Assembly (NCBI GenBank): GCA_013362725.1
Contig: JABFVP010000305.1
Coordinates: 1 to 10,256, forward strand
Source of the DNA: Cupriavidus sp.
GTDB taxonomy: Bacteria; Pseudomonadota; Gammaproteobacteria; Burkholderiales; Burkholderiaceae
DNA length: 10,256 nucleotides
Direction of reading: 5' to 3'
Below are positions 1 to 7,371 of this stretch, one piece after another (the stretch's first letter is position 1; the number at the start of each line of letters is the position of its first letter). A program made the translations under genes and the position numbers. The notes under the pieces were generated by a model. The model ran no database searches. It worked only from the letters and a program-made list of their open reading frames with translations, and was not told the origin of the DNA.

Positions 1-694
<694 letters not shown>

Positions 695-828
695 CGCGTA
701 GGGGCGCTCGGGCGCCGGGGTGGCAGTGCGCTTTCGGTGCGCTCGGCGCGCTGCCGCGGCACGCGCCAGAGGCGGTGCGGCGCGGCATGCGCAAGGCACG
801 AAAAGGCGATGGTGGCTAGGGAAAACGA

Positions 829-847
829 CATGTTGAGGTGCAACATG
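829..847. repeat. Short inverted repeat in the presumed selO leader
   Basis: The arms CATGTTG and CAACATG are perfect reverse complements separated by AGGTG. The repeat sits where selO transcription would begin if the TACAAT at 862-857 is its -10 box. It could be an operator or a 5' hairpin; the sequence alone does not decide. Confidence 0.4.
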
Positions 848-856
848 CCACGCAGT

Positions 857-862
857 ATTGTA
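857..862 (-). promoter_or_regulatory. Possible -10 element for selO
   Basis: Read on the minus strand this is TACAAT, five of six matches to the sigma70 -10 consensus. It would start transcription near 850, about 155 bases before the selO ATG. No good -35 box lies 16-18 bases upstream, so this is a weak prediction. Confidence 0.3.
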
Positions 863-916
863 CGTCCTCAACGGTACCAGACCACGGCACCAGACGCGCC
901 CGGCCTGGATATGCCG

Positions 917-972
917 CCATGCACCGCAAGGTTATTTCCCGCCTTCACTTAGCCCATGAATCCGGTGCATGG
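917..972. repeat. Inverted repeat with 36-base spacer
   Basis: CCATGCACCG (917-926) and CGGTGCATGG (963-972) are perfect 10-base reverse complements. They lie in the middle of the selO/synthetase intergenic region. They may be paired half-sites for a regulator or a stem in a transcript. Chance occurrence is not negligible at this length. Confidence 0.35.
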
Positions 973-1035
973 ACTTGCGCAGAATTGCGGCCCCGACGAC
1001 AGCAACGCGACGACAGTACGGCAGTGCACGAACGG

Positions 1036-1052
1036 ATCGGCTCCGAGCCGAT
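1036..1052. repeat. 17-base palindrome upstream of the synthetase gene
   Basis: ATCGGCTC and GAGCCGAT are perfect 8-base arms around a single central C. It lies 10 bases upstream of the larger inverted repeat at 1063-1095, so it may be a second protein-binding site in the same promoter region. No regulator can be named. Confidence 0.4.
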
Positions 1053-1062
1053 GCCATACATG

Positions 1063-1095
1063 CGAACGACCGTCCAAAAATAGTACGGTTGTTCG
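1063..1095. promoter_or_regulatory. Operator-like inverted repeat ahead of the acyl-CoA synthetase operon
   Basis: The arms CGAACGACCGT (1063-1073) and ACGGTTGTTCG (1085-1095) are reverse complements at 10 of 11 positions, separated by 11 AT-rich bases. The site ends 39 bases before the ATG at 1135, a position where a repressor would block transcription start. No convincing sigma70 -35/-10 pair was found here; TAGTAC at 1081-1086, inside the repeat, is a weak -10 candidate. The 10-mer GAACGACCGT recurs upstream of the fadB-type gene at 8374-8383. TetR-family regulators of fatty-acid degradation (PsrA in gammaproteobacteria, FadP proposed in betaproteobacteria) are plausible binders by context only. 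Confidence 0.6.
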
Positions 1096-1122
1096 TTTTT
1101 CGGTGTGACAGAACAGCATTCA

Positions 1123-1127
1123 GGAGG
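1123..1127 (+). promoter_or_regulatory. Shine-Dalgarno deciding the synthetase start
   Basis: GGAGG lies 7 bases before the ATG at 1135. This supports 1135 rather than the in-frame ATG at 1105, which has no such site and would add ten residues not typical of the family. Confidence 0.8.
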
Positions 1128-1134
1128 CAGGTTC

Positions 1135-2760
1135 ATGGCATTGATGGGTCAAATGATGAGCGCACCGCTGCTCATTTCCTCCATCATCAAACACGCCGCG
1201 CGTTATTACGGCAGCACCGAGATCGTCTCGCGGCGCACGGAGGGCGACCTGCATCGCTATACGTACCGCGATTGCGAGCTGCGCGCCCGCAAACTGGCGC
1301 AGGCGCTCGGCGCGCTCGGCGTCAAGCAGGGCGAGCGTGTCGGCACGCTGGCCTGGAACGGCTACCGTCACCTGGAGATCTACTACGGCGTGTCCGGCAT
1401 GGGCGCCGTCTGCCATACCGTCAATCCGCGCCTGTTCCCAGAGCAGATTGCCTATATCGTCAACCACGCGGAAGACGGCTATATCTTCTTCGACCTGACC
1501 TTCCTGCCGCTGGTGGAAGGCGTGGCCCCGCATTGCCCCAACGTCAAAGGCTGGGTCGCAATGACCGACCGCGCGCACATGCCGGCCGAAACCAAGGTGC
1601 CGCTGCTGTGCTACGAGGAACTGCTCGACGCCCAGGACGGCAACTACGAATGGCCGCAGTTTGACGAGAACCTCGCCTCGAGCCTGTGCTACACCTCGGG
1701 CACCACCGGCAATCCGAAGGGCGCGCTGTATTCGCACCGCTCCACGGTGCTGCATTCCTATGCATCGGCGATGCCGGATGCGCTGGGCTGCTCGGCCAGC
1801 GACGTGATCCTGCCGGTGGTGCCGATGTTCCACGTCAATGCCTGGGGCCTGCCGTATTCGGTGCCGCTGGTCGGCGCCAAGCTGGTGCTGCCGGGGCCCA
1901 AGCTCGACGGCGCCTCGCTCTATGAGCTGTTCGAGCAGGAAAAGGTGACCTTCTCCGCCGGCGTGCCGACGGTATGGCTTGGCCTGCTGCAGCACATGCA
2001 GGCCAACCAGCTCAAGTTCTCCACCTTCCGCCGCACCGTGATCGGCGGCTCGGCCGCGCCGCCGGCGATGATCCGCGCGCTCGAGGCGCTGGACGTGGAA
2101 GTGATCCACGCCTGGGGCATGACCGAGATGTCGCCGCTTGGCACCGCAAGCAAGCTGCTGGCCAAGCACCACGACCTGCCCGATGCCGAGCGCCACAAGA
2201 TCCAGGAAAAGCAGGGCCGCGTGATCTACGGCGTCGACATGAAGATCGTCGACGGCGAGGGCAAGGAACTGCCGTGGGACGGCAAGGCCTTCGGCGACCT
2301 GCTGGTGCGCGGGCCGTGGATCATCGACCGCTATTTCCGCAATGACGTGAGCCCGCTGGTCGACGGCTGGTTCCCGACCGGCGACGTCGCCACCATCGAT
2401 GCCGACGGCTTCATGCAGATCACCGACCGCAGCAAGGACGTGATCAAGTCCGGCGGCGAATGGATTTCGTCGATCGATATCGAGAACGTCGCCGCCGCGC
2501 ATCCGGCGGTGCATATGGCGGCCTGCATCTCCGCCTACCACCCCAAGTGGGACGAGCGCCCGCTGCTGGTGGTGGTGAAGAAGCCCGGCGCCGAGGTTAG
2601 CCGCGAGCAGTTGCTGCAGTTCTTCGAAGGCAAGGTCGCCAAGTGGTGGATTCCGGACGACGTCGCCTTTGTCACCGAGATTCCGCTGACCGCCACCGGC
2701 AAGATGCAGAAGCTGCGGCTGCGCGAGCAGTTCAAGGACTACAAGCTGCCGACCGCCTGA
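1135..2760 (+). CDS. AlkK-like medium/long-chain fatty-acyl-CoA synthetase (AMP-forming)
   Basis: This cytoplasmic enzyme would activate a carboxylic acid with ATP to an acyl-adenylate and then to its CoA thioester. It is 541 residues, the usual length. Motifs in order: YTSGTTGNPKG (A3 phosphate loop, 186-196), HAWGMTE (A5, 325-331), GWFPTGD with D417 (A7), ITDRSKD with R432 and SGGEW (A8, 429-443), and TATGKMQK with catalytic K523 (A10). From memory it resembles Pseudomonas AlkK (medium-chain acyl-CoA synthetase) along its whole length, including the N-terminal GQMM stretch and the VVPMFHVNAWG segment. The same superfamily includes 3-(methylthio)propionyl-CoA ligase (DmdB), so chain length and substrate stay open. 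It heads the operon, 107 bases ahead of the importer's binding protein, suggesting it activates the imported acid. No broken motif was seen. Confidence 0.93.
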   Translation: MALMGQMMSAPLLISSIIKHAARYYGSTEIVSRRTEGDLHRYTYRDCELRARKLAQALGALGVKQGERVGTLAWNGYRHLEIYYGVSGMGAVCHTVNPRLFPEQIAYIVNHAEDGYIFFDLTFLPLVEGVAPHCPNVKGWVAMTDRAHMPAETKVPLLCYEELLDAQDGNYEWPQFDENLASSLCYTSGTTGNPKGALYSHRSTVLHSYASAMPDALGCSASDVILPVVPMFHVNAWGLPYSVPLVGAKLVLPGPKLDGASLYELFEQEKVTFSAGVPTVWLGLLQHMQANQLKFSTFRRTVIGGSAAPPAMIRALEALDVEVIHAWGMTEMSPLGTASKLLAKHHDLPDAERHKIQEKQGRVIYGVDMKIVDGEGKELPWDGKAFGDLLVRGPWIIDRYFRNDVSPLVDGWFPTGDVATIDADGFMQITDRSKDVIKSGGEWISSIDIENVAAAHPAVHMAACISAYHPKWDERPLLVVVKKPGAEVSREQLLQFFEGKVAKWWIPDDVAFVTEIPLTATGKMQKLRLREQFKDYKLPTA

Positions 2761-2831
2761 GGCCGGCAGGCCAGCATCCGGTGCGCGGGCCAGCTTGCGG
2801 CACGCCGCGGCCGGCAGCATCGACGACATCT

Positions 2832-2851
2832 AACGACAAGCCAACGACAAG
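2832..2851 (+). repeat. Short direct repeat before the binding-protein gene
   Basis: AACGACAAG occurs twice (2832-2840 and 2843-2851), two bases apart, just upstream of the ribosome binding site of the next gene. The 107-base gap (2761-2867) shows no clear terminator, so read-through from the synthetase gene is likely. The function of the repeat is unknown. Confidence 0.45.
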
Positions 2852-2867
2852 AGTGAAGGAGACAGGT

Positions 2868-4118
2868 ATGACCAAAATGCGTCCGCTGGTGGCCGGTGTG
2901 GCCATGTTTGCCGCACTGGGTTCTGCGCTGGTTTCGGGGTCCGCACTCGCGGATACGGTGAAGATCGCCTTTATCGATCCGCTCTCGGGCCTGATGGCCC
3001 CGGTTGGCCAGAACCAGCTCAAGAGCTGGCAGTACGTGGCCGATGTCGCCAACCAGAAGGGCTGGGCCGGTCCGCACAAGTTCGAGATGGTGGGCTTCGA
3101 CAACAAGCTGTCGCCGCAGGAAAGCCTGACCATCCTCAAGCAGGTGGCCGACCAGGGCATCCGCTACATCGTGCAGGGCAACGGCTCGTCGGTCGGCATG
3201 GCGCTGCAGGATGCGGTGGCCAAGCACAACGAGCGCAACCCCGGCAAGGAGATCGTCTACCTGAACTACGCCGCGGTGGATCCGGACATGACCAATGCCA
3301 AGTGCAACTACTGGCATTTCCGCCTGGACGCCAACTCGGACATGAAGATGGAGGCGCTGACCACCTTCCTGGCCAAGGACCCGAACGTCAAGAAGGTCTA
3401 CCTGATCAACCAGAACTACTCGTTCGGCCACCAGGTGGCGCGCGCCGCCAAGGACTACCTGAAGCGCAAGCGTCCGGACATCCAGATCGTCGGCGAAGAC
3501 CTGCATCCGCTGGCGCAGGTCAAGGACTTCGCGCCGTACGCCGCCAAGATCAAGGCCTCCGGCGCCGACACCGTGATCACCGGCAACTGGGGCAGCGACC
3601 TCGCGCTGCTGATCAAGGCCGGCAAGGACGCCGGCCTGACCACCAACTACTACACCTACTACGCCGGCACCACCGGCGTGCCGACGGCGATGGGCGCGGC
3701 CGGCGCCGAGCACGTCAAGTACGTGGGCTACTACAACCCCAACAACAAGGGCTTCCGCGGCGCCGACATCATCGAGGGCTACAAGAAGAAGTACAACGAC
3801 GACTTCTATGTGATGGCCTCGTACACCGGCATTGCCATGCTCAGCAAGGCGATGAAGGACGCCAACTCGACCGACCCGGTCAAGGTGGCCAAGGCGCTGG
3901 AAGGCATCAAGGTCGACAGCATGAACGGCACGGTCGAGATGCGCAACACCGACCACCAGGCGCAGCAGCCGCTGGTGGTGGCCACCTGGACCAAGGTCGA
4001 CGGCAAGGAAGTCAAGTACGACCAGGAAAACACCGGCTACGGCTGGAAGACCAACGCGCTGATGGACCAGTACGTGTCGGCCCAGCCGACCTCGTGCCAG
4101 ATGAAGCGGCCGGGCTGA
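2868..4118 (+). CDS. Liv/HAAT-type ABC transporter periplasmic substrate-binding protein
   Basis: This is the periplasmic receptor of the importer encoded downstream, a type I periplasmic binding fold of 416 residues. The N-terminus is a clear Sec signal peptide: MTKMR, a hydrophobic run, then SALA with cleavage expected between A28 and D29. The mature protein begins DTVKIAFIDPLSGLMAPVGQ, typical of LivJ/LivK-like proteins, and QNYSFGHQVARAAKDYL and the YTGIAML region also fit the family. Only two cysteines are present in the mature part, C146 (NAKCNYWHF) and C410 (PTSCQMK); they may form a disulfide (inference). The ATG at 2868 has GAAGGAGA at 2855-2862; a longer frame open from 2643 overlaps the synthetase gene and was not used. 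The ligand cannot be read from sequence. Linkage to an acyl-CoA synthetase and FadB-type enzyme argues for a carboxylate rather than leucine. Confidence 0.92.
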   Translation: MTKMRPLVAGVAMFAALGSALVSGSALADTVKIAFIDPLSGLMAPVGQNQLKSWQYVADVANQKGWAGPHKFEMVGFDNKLSPQESLTILKQVADQGIRYIVQGNGSSVGMALQDAVAKHNERNPGKEIVYLNYAAVDPDMTNAKCNYWHFRLDANSDMKMEALTTFLAKDPNVKKVYLINQNYSFGHQVARAAKDYLKRKRPDIQIVGEDLHPLAQVKDFAPYAAKIKASGADTVITGNWGSDLALLIKAGKDAGLTTNYYTYYAGTTGVPTAMGAAGAEHVKYVGYYNPNNKGFRGADIIEGYKKKYNDDFYVMASYTGIAMLSKAMKDANSTDPVKVAKALEGIKVDSMNGTVEMRNTDHQAQQPLVVATWTKVDGKEVKYDQENTGYGWKTNALMDQYVSAQPTSCQMKRPG

Positions 4119-4130
4119 GCCTGTCCACGG

Positions 4131-4162
4131 CGGGCCGGCCACGCCGACAAAGTGGCCGCCCG
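4131..4162 (+). other. Stem-loop after the binding-protein gene
   Basis: CGGG (4131-4134) plus CGGCCAC (4136-4142) pair with GTGGCCG (4152-4158) plus CCCG (4159-4162), giving 11 base pairs with one bulged C and a 9-base loop. It begins 12 bases after the stop codon. A run of eight T at 4180-4187 follows only after 17 bases, too far for a standard intrinsic terminator. It may protect the upstream message or reduce read-through into the permease genes, as expected when a binding protein is made in excess over its permease. Confidence 0.4.
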
Positions 4163-4208
4163 TTCCTGCATACTCTCGGTTTTTTTTCGGGTCGATAGCG
4201 GGTAGTGC

Positions 4209-4227
4209 CCGGGCACCATGTGCCCGG
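4209..4227 (+). other. Strong GC-rich hairpin upstream of livH
   Basis: CCGGGCAC and GTGCCCGG form a perfect 8-base-pair stem with loop CAT. It overlaps the 12-base perfect palindrome GTGCCCGGGCAC at 4205-4216, so two folds compete. A further small stem, CGGTCG/CGACCG, lies at 4262-4278. The 214-base gap between the binding-protein and permease genes is thus unusually structured, and no gene is seen in it. Confidence 0.4.
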
Positions 4228-4320
4228 CGCAGGGGATGCGCTCACCCTCAATCCAACCGGACGGTCGCCGGCCGACCGGGGCTGTGACCGTTGCCGCGGC
4301 CACGGTGCCGGCACCAGCTT

Positions 4321-4326
4321 GAAGGA
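4321..4326 (+). promoter_or_regulatory. Shine-Dalgarno deciding a GTG start for livH
   Basis: GAAGGA lies 6 bases before the GTG at 4333. It supports that start over the in-frame ATG at 4291, whose extra 14 residues (arginine-, proline- and cysteine-containing, polar) do not fit the membrane-inserting N-terminus of this family. Confidence 0.75.
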
Positions 4327-4332
4327 CACGCT

Positions 4333-5280
4333 GTGGAATTCTTCGTCATCTCACTGCTGAACGGCATCAGCTACGGGCTGCTGCTGTTCATGCTGTCGTC
4401 GGGCCTCACGCTGATCTTCAGCATGATGGGCGTGCTCAACTTTGCCCATGCCAGCTTCTACATGCTGGGCGCCTACTTTGCCTACACCATCGCCAGCAAG
4501 GTCGGCTTCTGGCCGGCGCTGATCTTCGCGCCGCTGCTGGTGGCGGGCGCGGGCGCGCTGGTGGAGCGCTTCGGCCTGCGCACGGTGCACAAGTACGGCC
4601 ACGTGGCCGAGCTGCTGTTCACCTTCGGCCTGGCCTACCTGATCGAGGAGGGCGTCAAGCTGGTGTGGGGCCTGGCGGCGGTGCCGTACCGGATTCCGGC
4701 CGAGCTCGACGGGCCGCTGTTCACGGTGTTTACCTCGTCGTTCCCCAAGTACCGCGCCTTCATGATGCTGGTGTCGCTGGGCATGCTGGTGGCGATCTAC
4801 CTGGTGCTGACGCGCACCCGCATCGGGCTGGTGATCCAGGCCGCGCTGACCCACCCGGAGATGGTCGAGGCGCTGGGCCACAACGTGCCGCGCGTATTCA
4901 TGATGGTGTTCGGCGGCGGCGCCGCGCTGGCCGGGCTGGCGGGGGTGATCGGCGGCAATGCCTTCGTCACCGAGCCGTCGATGGCCGCGGCGGTGGGGTC
5001 GATCGTGTTCGTGGTGGCGGTGGTGGGCGGCATGGGGTCGCTGGTGGGCGCGTTCATCGCGTCGATCCTGATTGGCGTGCTGCAGACCTTCGCGGTCACC
5101 ATCGACGCCTCGCTGGCGGGCCTGATGACCAGCGTGGGTCTGGCGGTCAGCGAGGCCACGCCGTTCTATTCGCTGTGGAAGCTGACGGTGGCCCAGGTGG
5201 CGCCGGTGCTGCCGTACCTGCTGCTGGTGGTGATGCTGATCTTCCGCCCGCGTGGACTGATGGGAACCCGGGAGAGCTGA
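4333..5280 (+). CDS. livH: Branched-chain-amino-acid-type ABC permease, LivH family
   Basis: An inner-membrane permease of 315 residues, starting at GTG, that would form half of the translocation channel with LivM. It is a string of hydrophobic segments beginning MEFFVISLLNGISYGLLLF. Family hallmarks include MGVLNFAHASFYMLGAY and the cytoplasmic coupling loop HPEMVEALGHNVPRVF (about 174-189), followed by GGGAALAGLAGVI and the VVGGMGSLVGAFIASILIG segment. The C-terminus ends in IFRPRGLMGTRES, as is usual. The stop codon is 4 bases before livM, so the two are surely co-transcribed and probably translationally coupled. The symbol denotes family; the substrate is not shown to be leucine. Confidence 0.93.
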   Translation: MEFFVISLLNGISYGLLLFMLSSGLTLIFSMMGVLNFAHASFYMLGAYFAYTIASKVGFWPALIFAPLLVAGAGALVERFGLRTVHKYGHVAELLFTFGLAYLIEEGVKLVWGLAAVPYRIPAELDGPLFTVFTSSFPKYRAFMMLVSLGMLVAIYLVLTRTRIGLVIQAALTHPEMVEALGHNVPRVFMMVFGGGAALAGLAGVIGGNAFVTEPSMAAAVGSIVFVVAVVGGMGSLVGAFIASILIGVLQTFAVTIDASLAGLMTSVGLAVSEATPFYSLWKLTVAQVAPVLPYLLLVVMLIFRPRGLMGTRES

Positions 5281-5284
5281 GGCC

Positions 5285-6598
5285 ATGGAGCAAGCGATGC
5301 AACAACCGCGCGAGCCGGTGGCCACCGGCCGCACCCTGCGCTACCGCCCGCTGAACCTGGCGCGCTGGATCATCTGGAGCCTGACCGTGCTGGTCATGCT
5401 GGTGCTGCCGCTGTTCTTCACCGGGGGCTTCGCCATCACGCTGATGTCGCAGATGGGCATCATGATCATTTTCGCGCTGTCGTACAACATGCTGCTGGGC
5501 CAGACCGGCATGCTGTCGTTCGGCCATGCGGTGTATTCCGGGCTGGGCGCCTTTATCGCGGTGCACGTGCTGAATATGATTGGCGCCGGCAAGGTGTGGC
5601 TGCCAGTGTCGATGCTGCCGCTGGTGGGCGGACTGGCCGGCGCGTTCTTCGGCGTCATTTTCGGCTACGTCACCACCAAGAAGGCCGGCACCACGTTCGC
5701 CATGATCACCATGGGCATCGGCGAGATGGTCTTTGCCAGCTCGCTGATGTTCCCGGAGTTCTTCGGCGGCGAGGGCGGCATCTCCACCAACCGTGTGGTC
5801 GGCGACCCGTTCCTGGGCATCAGCTTCGGGCCCGGGCGCCAGGTCTACTACCTGATCGCGGCGTGGTGCCTGGTGTCGATGGTGGCGATGTACGCCTGGA
5901 CCCAGACCCCGCTGGGCCGTATTGCCAACGCGGTGCGCGACAACCCCGAGCGGGTCGAGTTCATCGGCTACAACACCCAGCGCGTGCGCTACCTGGTGCT
6001 GATCCTGTCGGCTTTCTTCGCCGGCATCTCCGGCGCGCTGGCGGCGATCAACTTCGAGATCGTCTCGGCCGAAAACGTGAGCGCGGTGCGTTCGGGCGGC
6101 GTGCTGCTGGCGGTGTTTATCGGCGGCGCCGGGGTCTTCTTCGGGCCGGTCATCGGCGCGGTGGTGTTCGTGCTGTTCGCGGTGGCGCTGTCGGACCTGA
6201 CCAAGGCCTGGCTGCTCTACCTGGGCCTGTTCTTCGTGCTGATGGTGATGTTCGTGCCGGGCGGCCTGGCCAGCCTGCTGCTGATGCAGCTGCCGCTGGC
6301 GGCGAAGGGCAAGCTGCGCCGCATGCTGCCGTCCTATGCCAGGGCCGGCGCGGCCGGCGTGGTGCTGCTGGTGGCGATGATCCTGACCGTCGAGCTGGTC
6401 TACAAGGTGCAGGTCGACAGCGCCAATGGCACCGCGATGAAGCTGTTCGGCATCGGCTTCGATGCCGCGACCTGGGCCCCGTGGCTGGTAGCCGCGGCGC
6501 TGTGGGCGGCGGGGCTGGTTGCGTGGCGGCTGGCGGTGCGCGCCTCGCGCGCGCAATGGGACAAGGTGCAGGCAGAAATCGCAGGAGGCAGGGCATGA
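5285..6598 (+). CDS. livM: Branched-chain-amino-acid-type ABC permease, LivM family, with C-terminal extension
   Basis: The second inner-membrane permease, 437 residues. Family features are FALSYNMLLGQTGMLSFGHA (ending H81), YVTTKKAGTTFAMITMGIGE, the cytoplasmic coupling loop DNPERVEFIGYNTQRVRYL (about 219-237), and FGPVIGA before the usual terminal motif FVPGGL (323-328). A LivM protein commonly ends soon after FVPGGL. Here about 109 more residues follow, containing two probable extra membrane segments (about 355-373 and 398-418) and a polar tail ending AGGRA. The start at 5285 has GGAGAG (5271-5276) eight bases upstream, overlapping the end of livH; an in-frame ATG at 5297 is an alternative. 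The gene overlaps livG by ATGA. Confidence 0.92.
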   Translation: MEQAMQQPREPVATGRTLRYRPLNLARWIIWSLTVLVMLVLPLFFTGGFAITLMSQMGIMIIFALSYNMLLGQTGMLSFGHAVYSGLGAFIAVHVLNMIGAGKVWLPVSMLPLVGGLAGAFFGVIFGYVTTKKAGTTFAMITMGIGEMVFASSLMFPEFFGGEGGISTNRVVGDPFLGISFGPGRQVYYLIAAWCLVSMVAMYAWTQTPLGRIANAVRDNPERVEFIGYNTQRVRYLVLILSAFFAGISGALAAINFEIVSAENVSAVRSGGVLLAVFIGGAGVFFGPVIGAVVFVLFAVALSDLTKAWLLYLGLFFVLMVMFVPGGLASLLLMQLPLAAKGKLRRMLPSYARAGAAGVVLLVAMILTVELVYKVQVDSANGTAMKLFGIGFDAATWAPWLVAAALWAAGLVAWRLAVRASRAQWDKVQAEIAGGRA

Positions 6599-7371
6599 GC
6601 GCGGCGGCACTGGAACTGACCGAGGTACGCAAGAAGTTCGGCCAGACGGAAATCATCCGCGGCGTGAACCTGAGCATCCCCAGGGGCGAGCGCCATGCGC
6701 TGATCGGCCCGAACGGGGCCGGCAAGTCGACCACCTTCAACCTGATCTCGGGCCGCTTCGCGCCCAGCAGCGGCACGGTGCGGCTGAACGGCGAGGAGAT
6801 CGGCGGGCTGCAGCCCTTCGTCATCAACCGCATGGGGCTGTCGCGCAGCTTCCAGATCACCAACATCTTCCACCGGCTGTCGGTGTTCGAGAACCTGCGC
6901 TGCGCGGTGCTGTGGTCGCTCGGCTACAAGTATTCGTTCTGGCACCGGCTTACCGGCCTGCGCGACGCGCGCGAGCGCGCCGACGACGTGCTCGAGCTGA
7001 TCGGCATGCAGCATCGGCGCGATACCCAGGCAGGCCTGCTGACCTATGCCGAGCAGCGCGCGCTGGAAATCGGCATCACCATCGCCGGCGGTGCCGAGGT
7101 GATCCTGCTGGACGAGCCCACCGCGGGCATGAGCCGCTCGGAATCGGACCACGCGGTCGAGCTGATTCGCAAGGTCACGGTGGGCAAGACGCTGGTGATG
7201 GTCGAGCACGACATGAGCGTGGTGTTCGGCCTGGCCGACCGCATCTCGGTGCTGGTCTACGGCGAAGTCATCGCCACCGATACCCCGCAGGCGATCCGCA
7301 ACAACCGCAAGGTCAAGGAAGCCTACCTGGGCACCACGCTCGACGAGGCCGCCACCGAAGGAGCGCACTGA
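6595..7371 (+). CDS. livG: ABC transporter ATP-binding protein, LivG family
   Basis: A cytoplasmic ATPase of 258 residues that would power uptake together with LivF. Walker A is GPNGAGKST (38-46), the Q-loop glutamine is in SRSFQIT (Q87), Walker B is VILLDEPTAGM with E174, and the switch histidine is H205 in VEHDM. The signature motif is LTYAEQRALEI (149-159) in place of the usual LSGGQ; it lacks both glycines. LivG proteins often carry a YG version here, and YAEQ is seen in some of them by recollection. The start overlaps the livM stop (ATGA) and is preceded by AGGAGG within the end of livM. The stop shares one base with the livF start (TGATG). Confidence 0.94.
   Translation: MSAAALELTEVRKKFGQTEIIRGVNLSIPRGERHALIGPNGAGKSTTFNLISGRFAPSSGTVRLNGEEIGGLQPFVINRMGLSRSFQITNIFHRLSVFENLRCAVLWSLGYKYSFWHRLTGLRDARERADDVLELIGMQHRRDTQAGLLTYAEQRALEIGITIAGGAEVILLDEPTAGMSRSESDHAVELIRKVTVGKTLVMVEHDMSVVFGLADRISVLVYGEVIATDTPQAIRNNRKVKEAYLGTTLDEAATEGAH

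Noticed and set aside
1120..2829. Minus-strand 569-residue open frame opposite the synthetase gene
   Set aside because: It is histidine- and alanine-rich with no recognisable motif and lies fully opposite a gene with intact catalytic motifs. Such antisense frames are expected in high-GC DNA.
2739..4142. Minus-strand 467-residue open frame opposite the binding-protein gene
   Set aside because: The composition (valine, leucine, histidine and glycine runs) and lack of motifs mark it as a shadow of the plus-strand gene.
4180..4187. Run of eight T as an intrinsic terminator
   Set aside because: The nearest stable stem ends 17 bases earlier, so the arrangement is not that of a standard intrinsic terminator. 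It is kept only as part of the structured spacer.
5147..6610. Minus-strand 487-residue open frame opposite livM
   Set aside because: It is extremely rich in histidine, glutamine and arginine and is the reverse reading of GC-biased permease codons.
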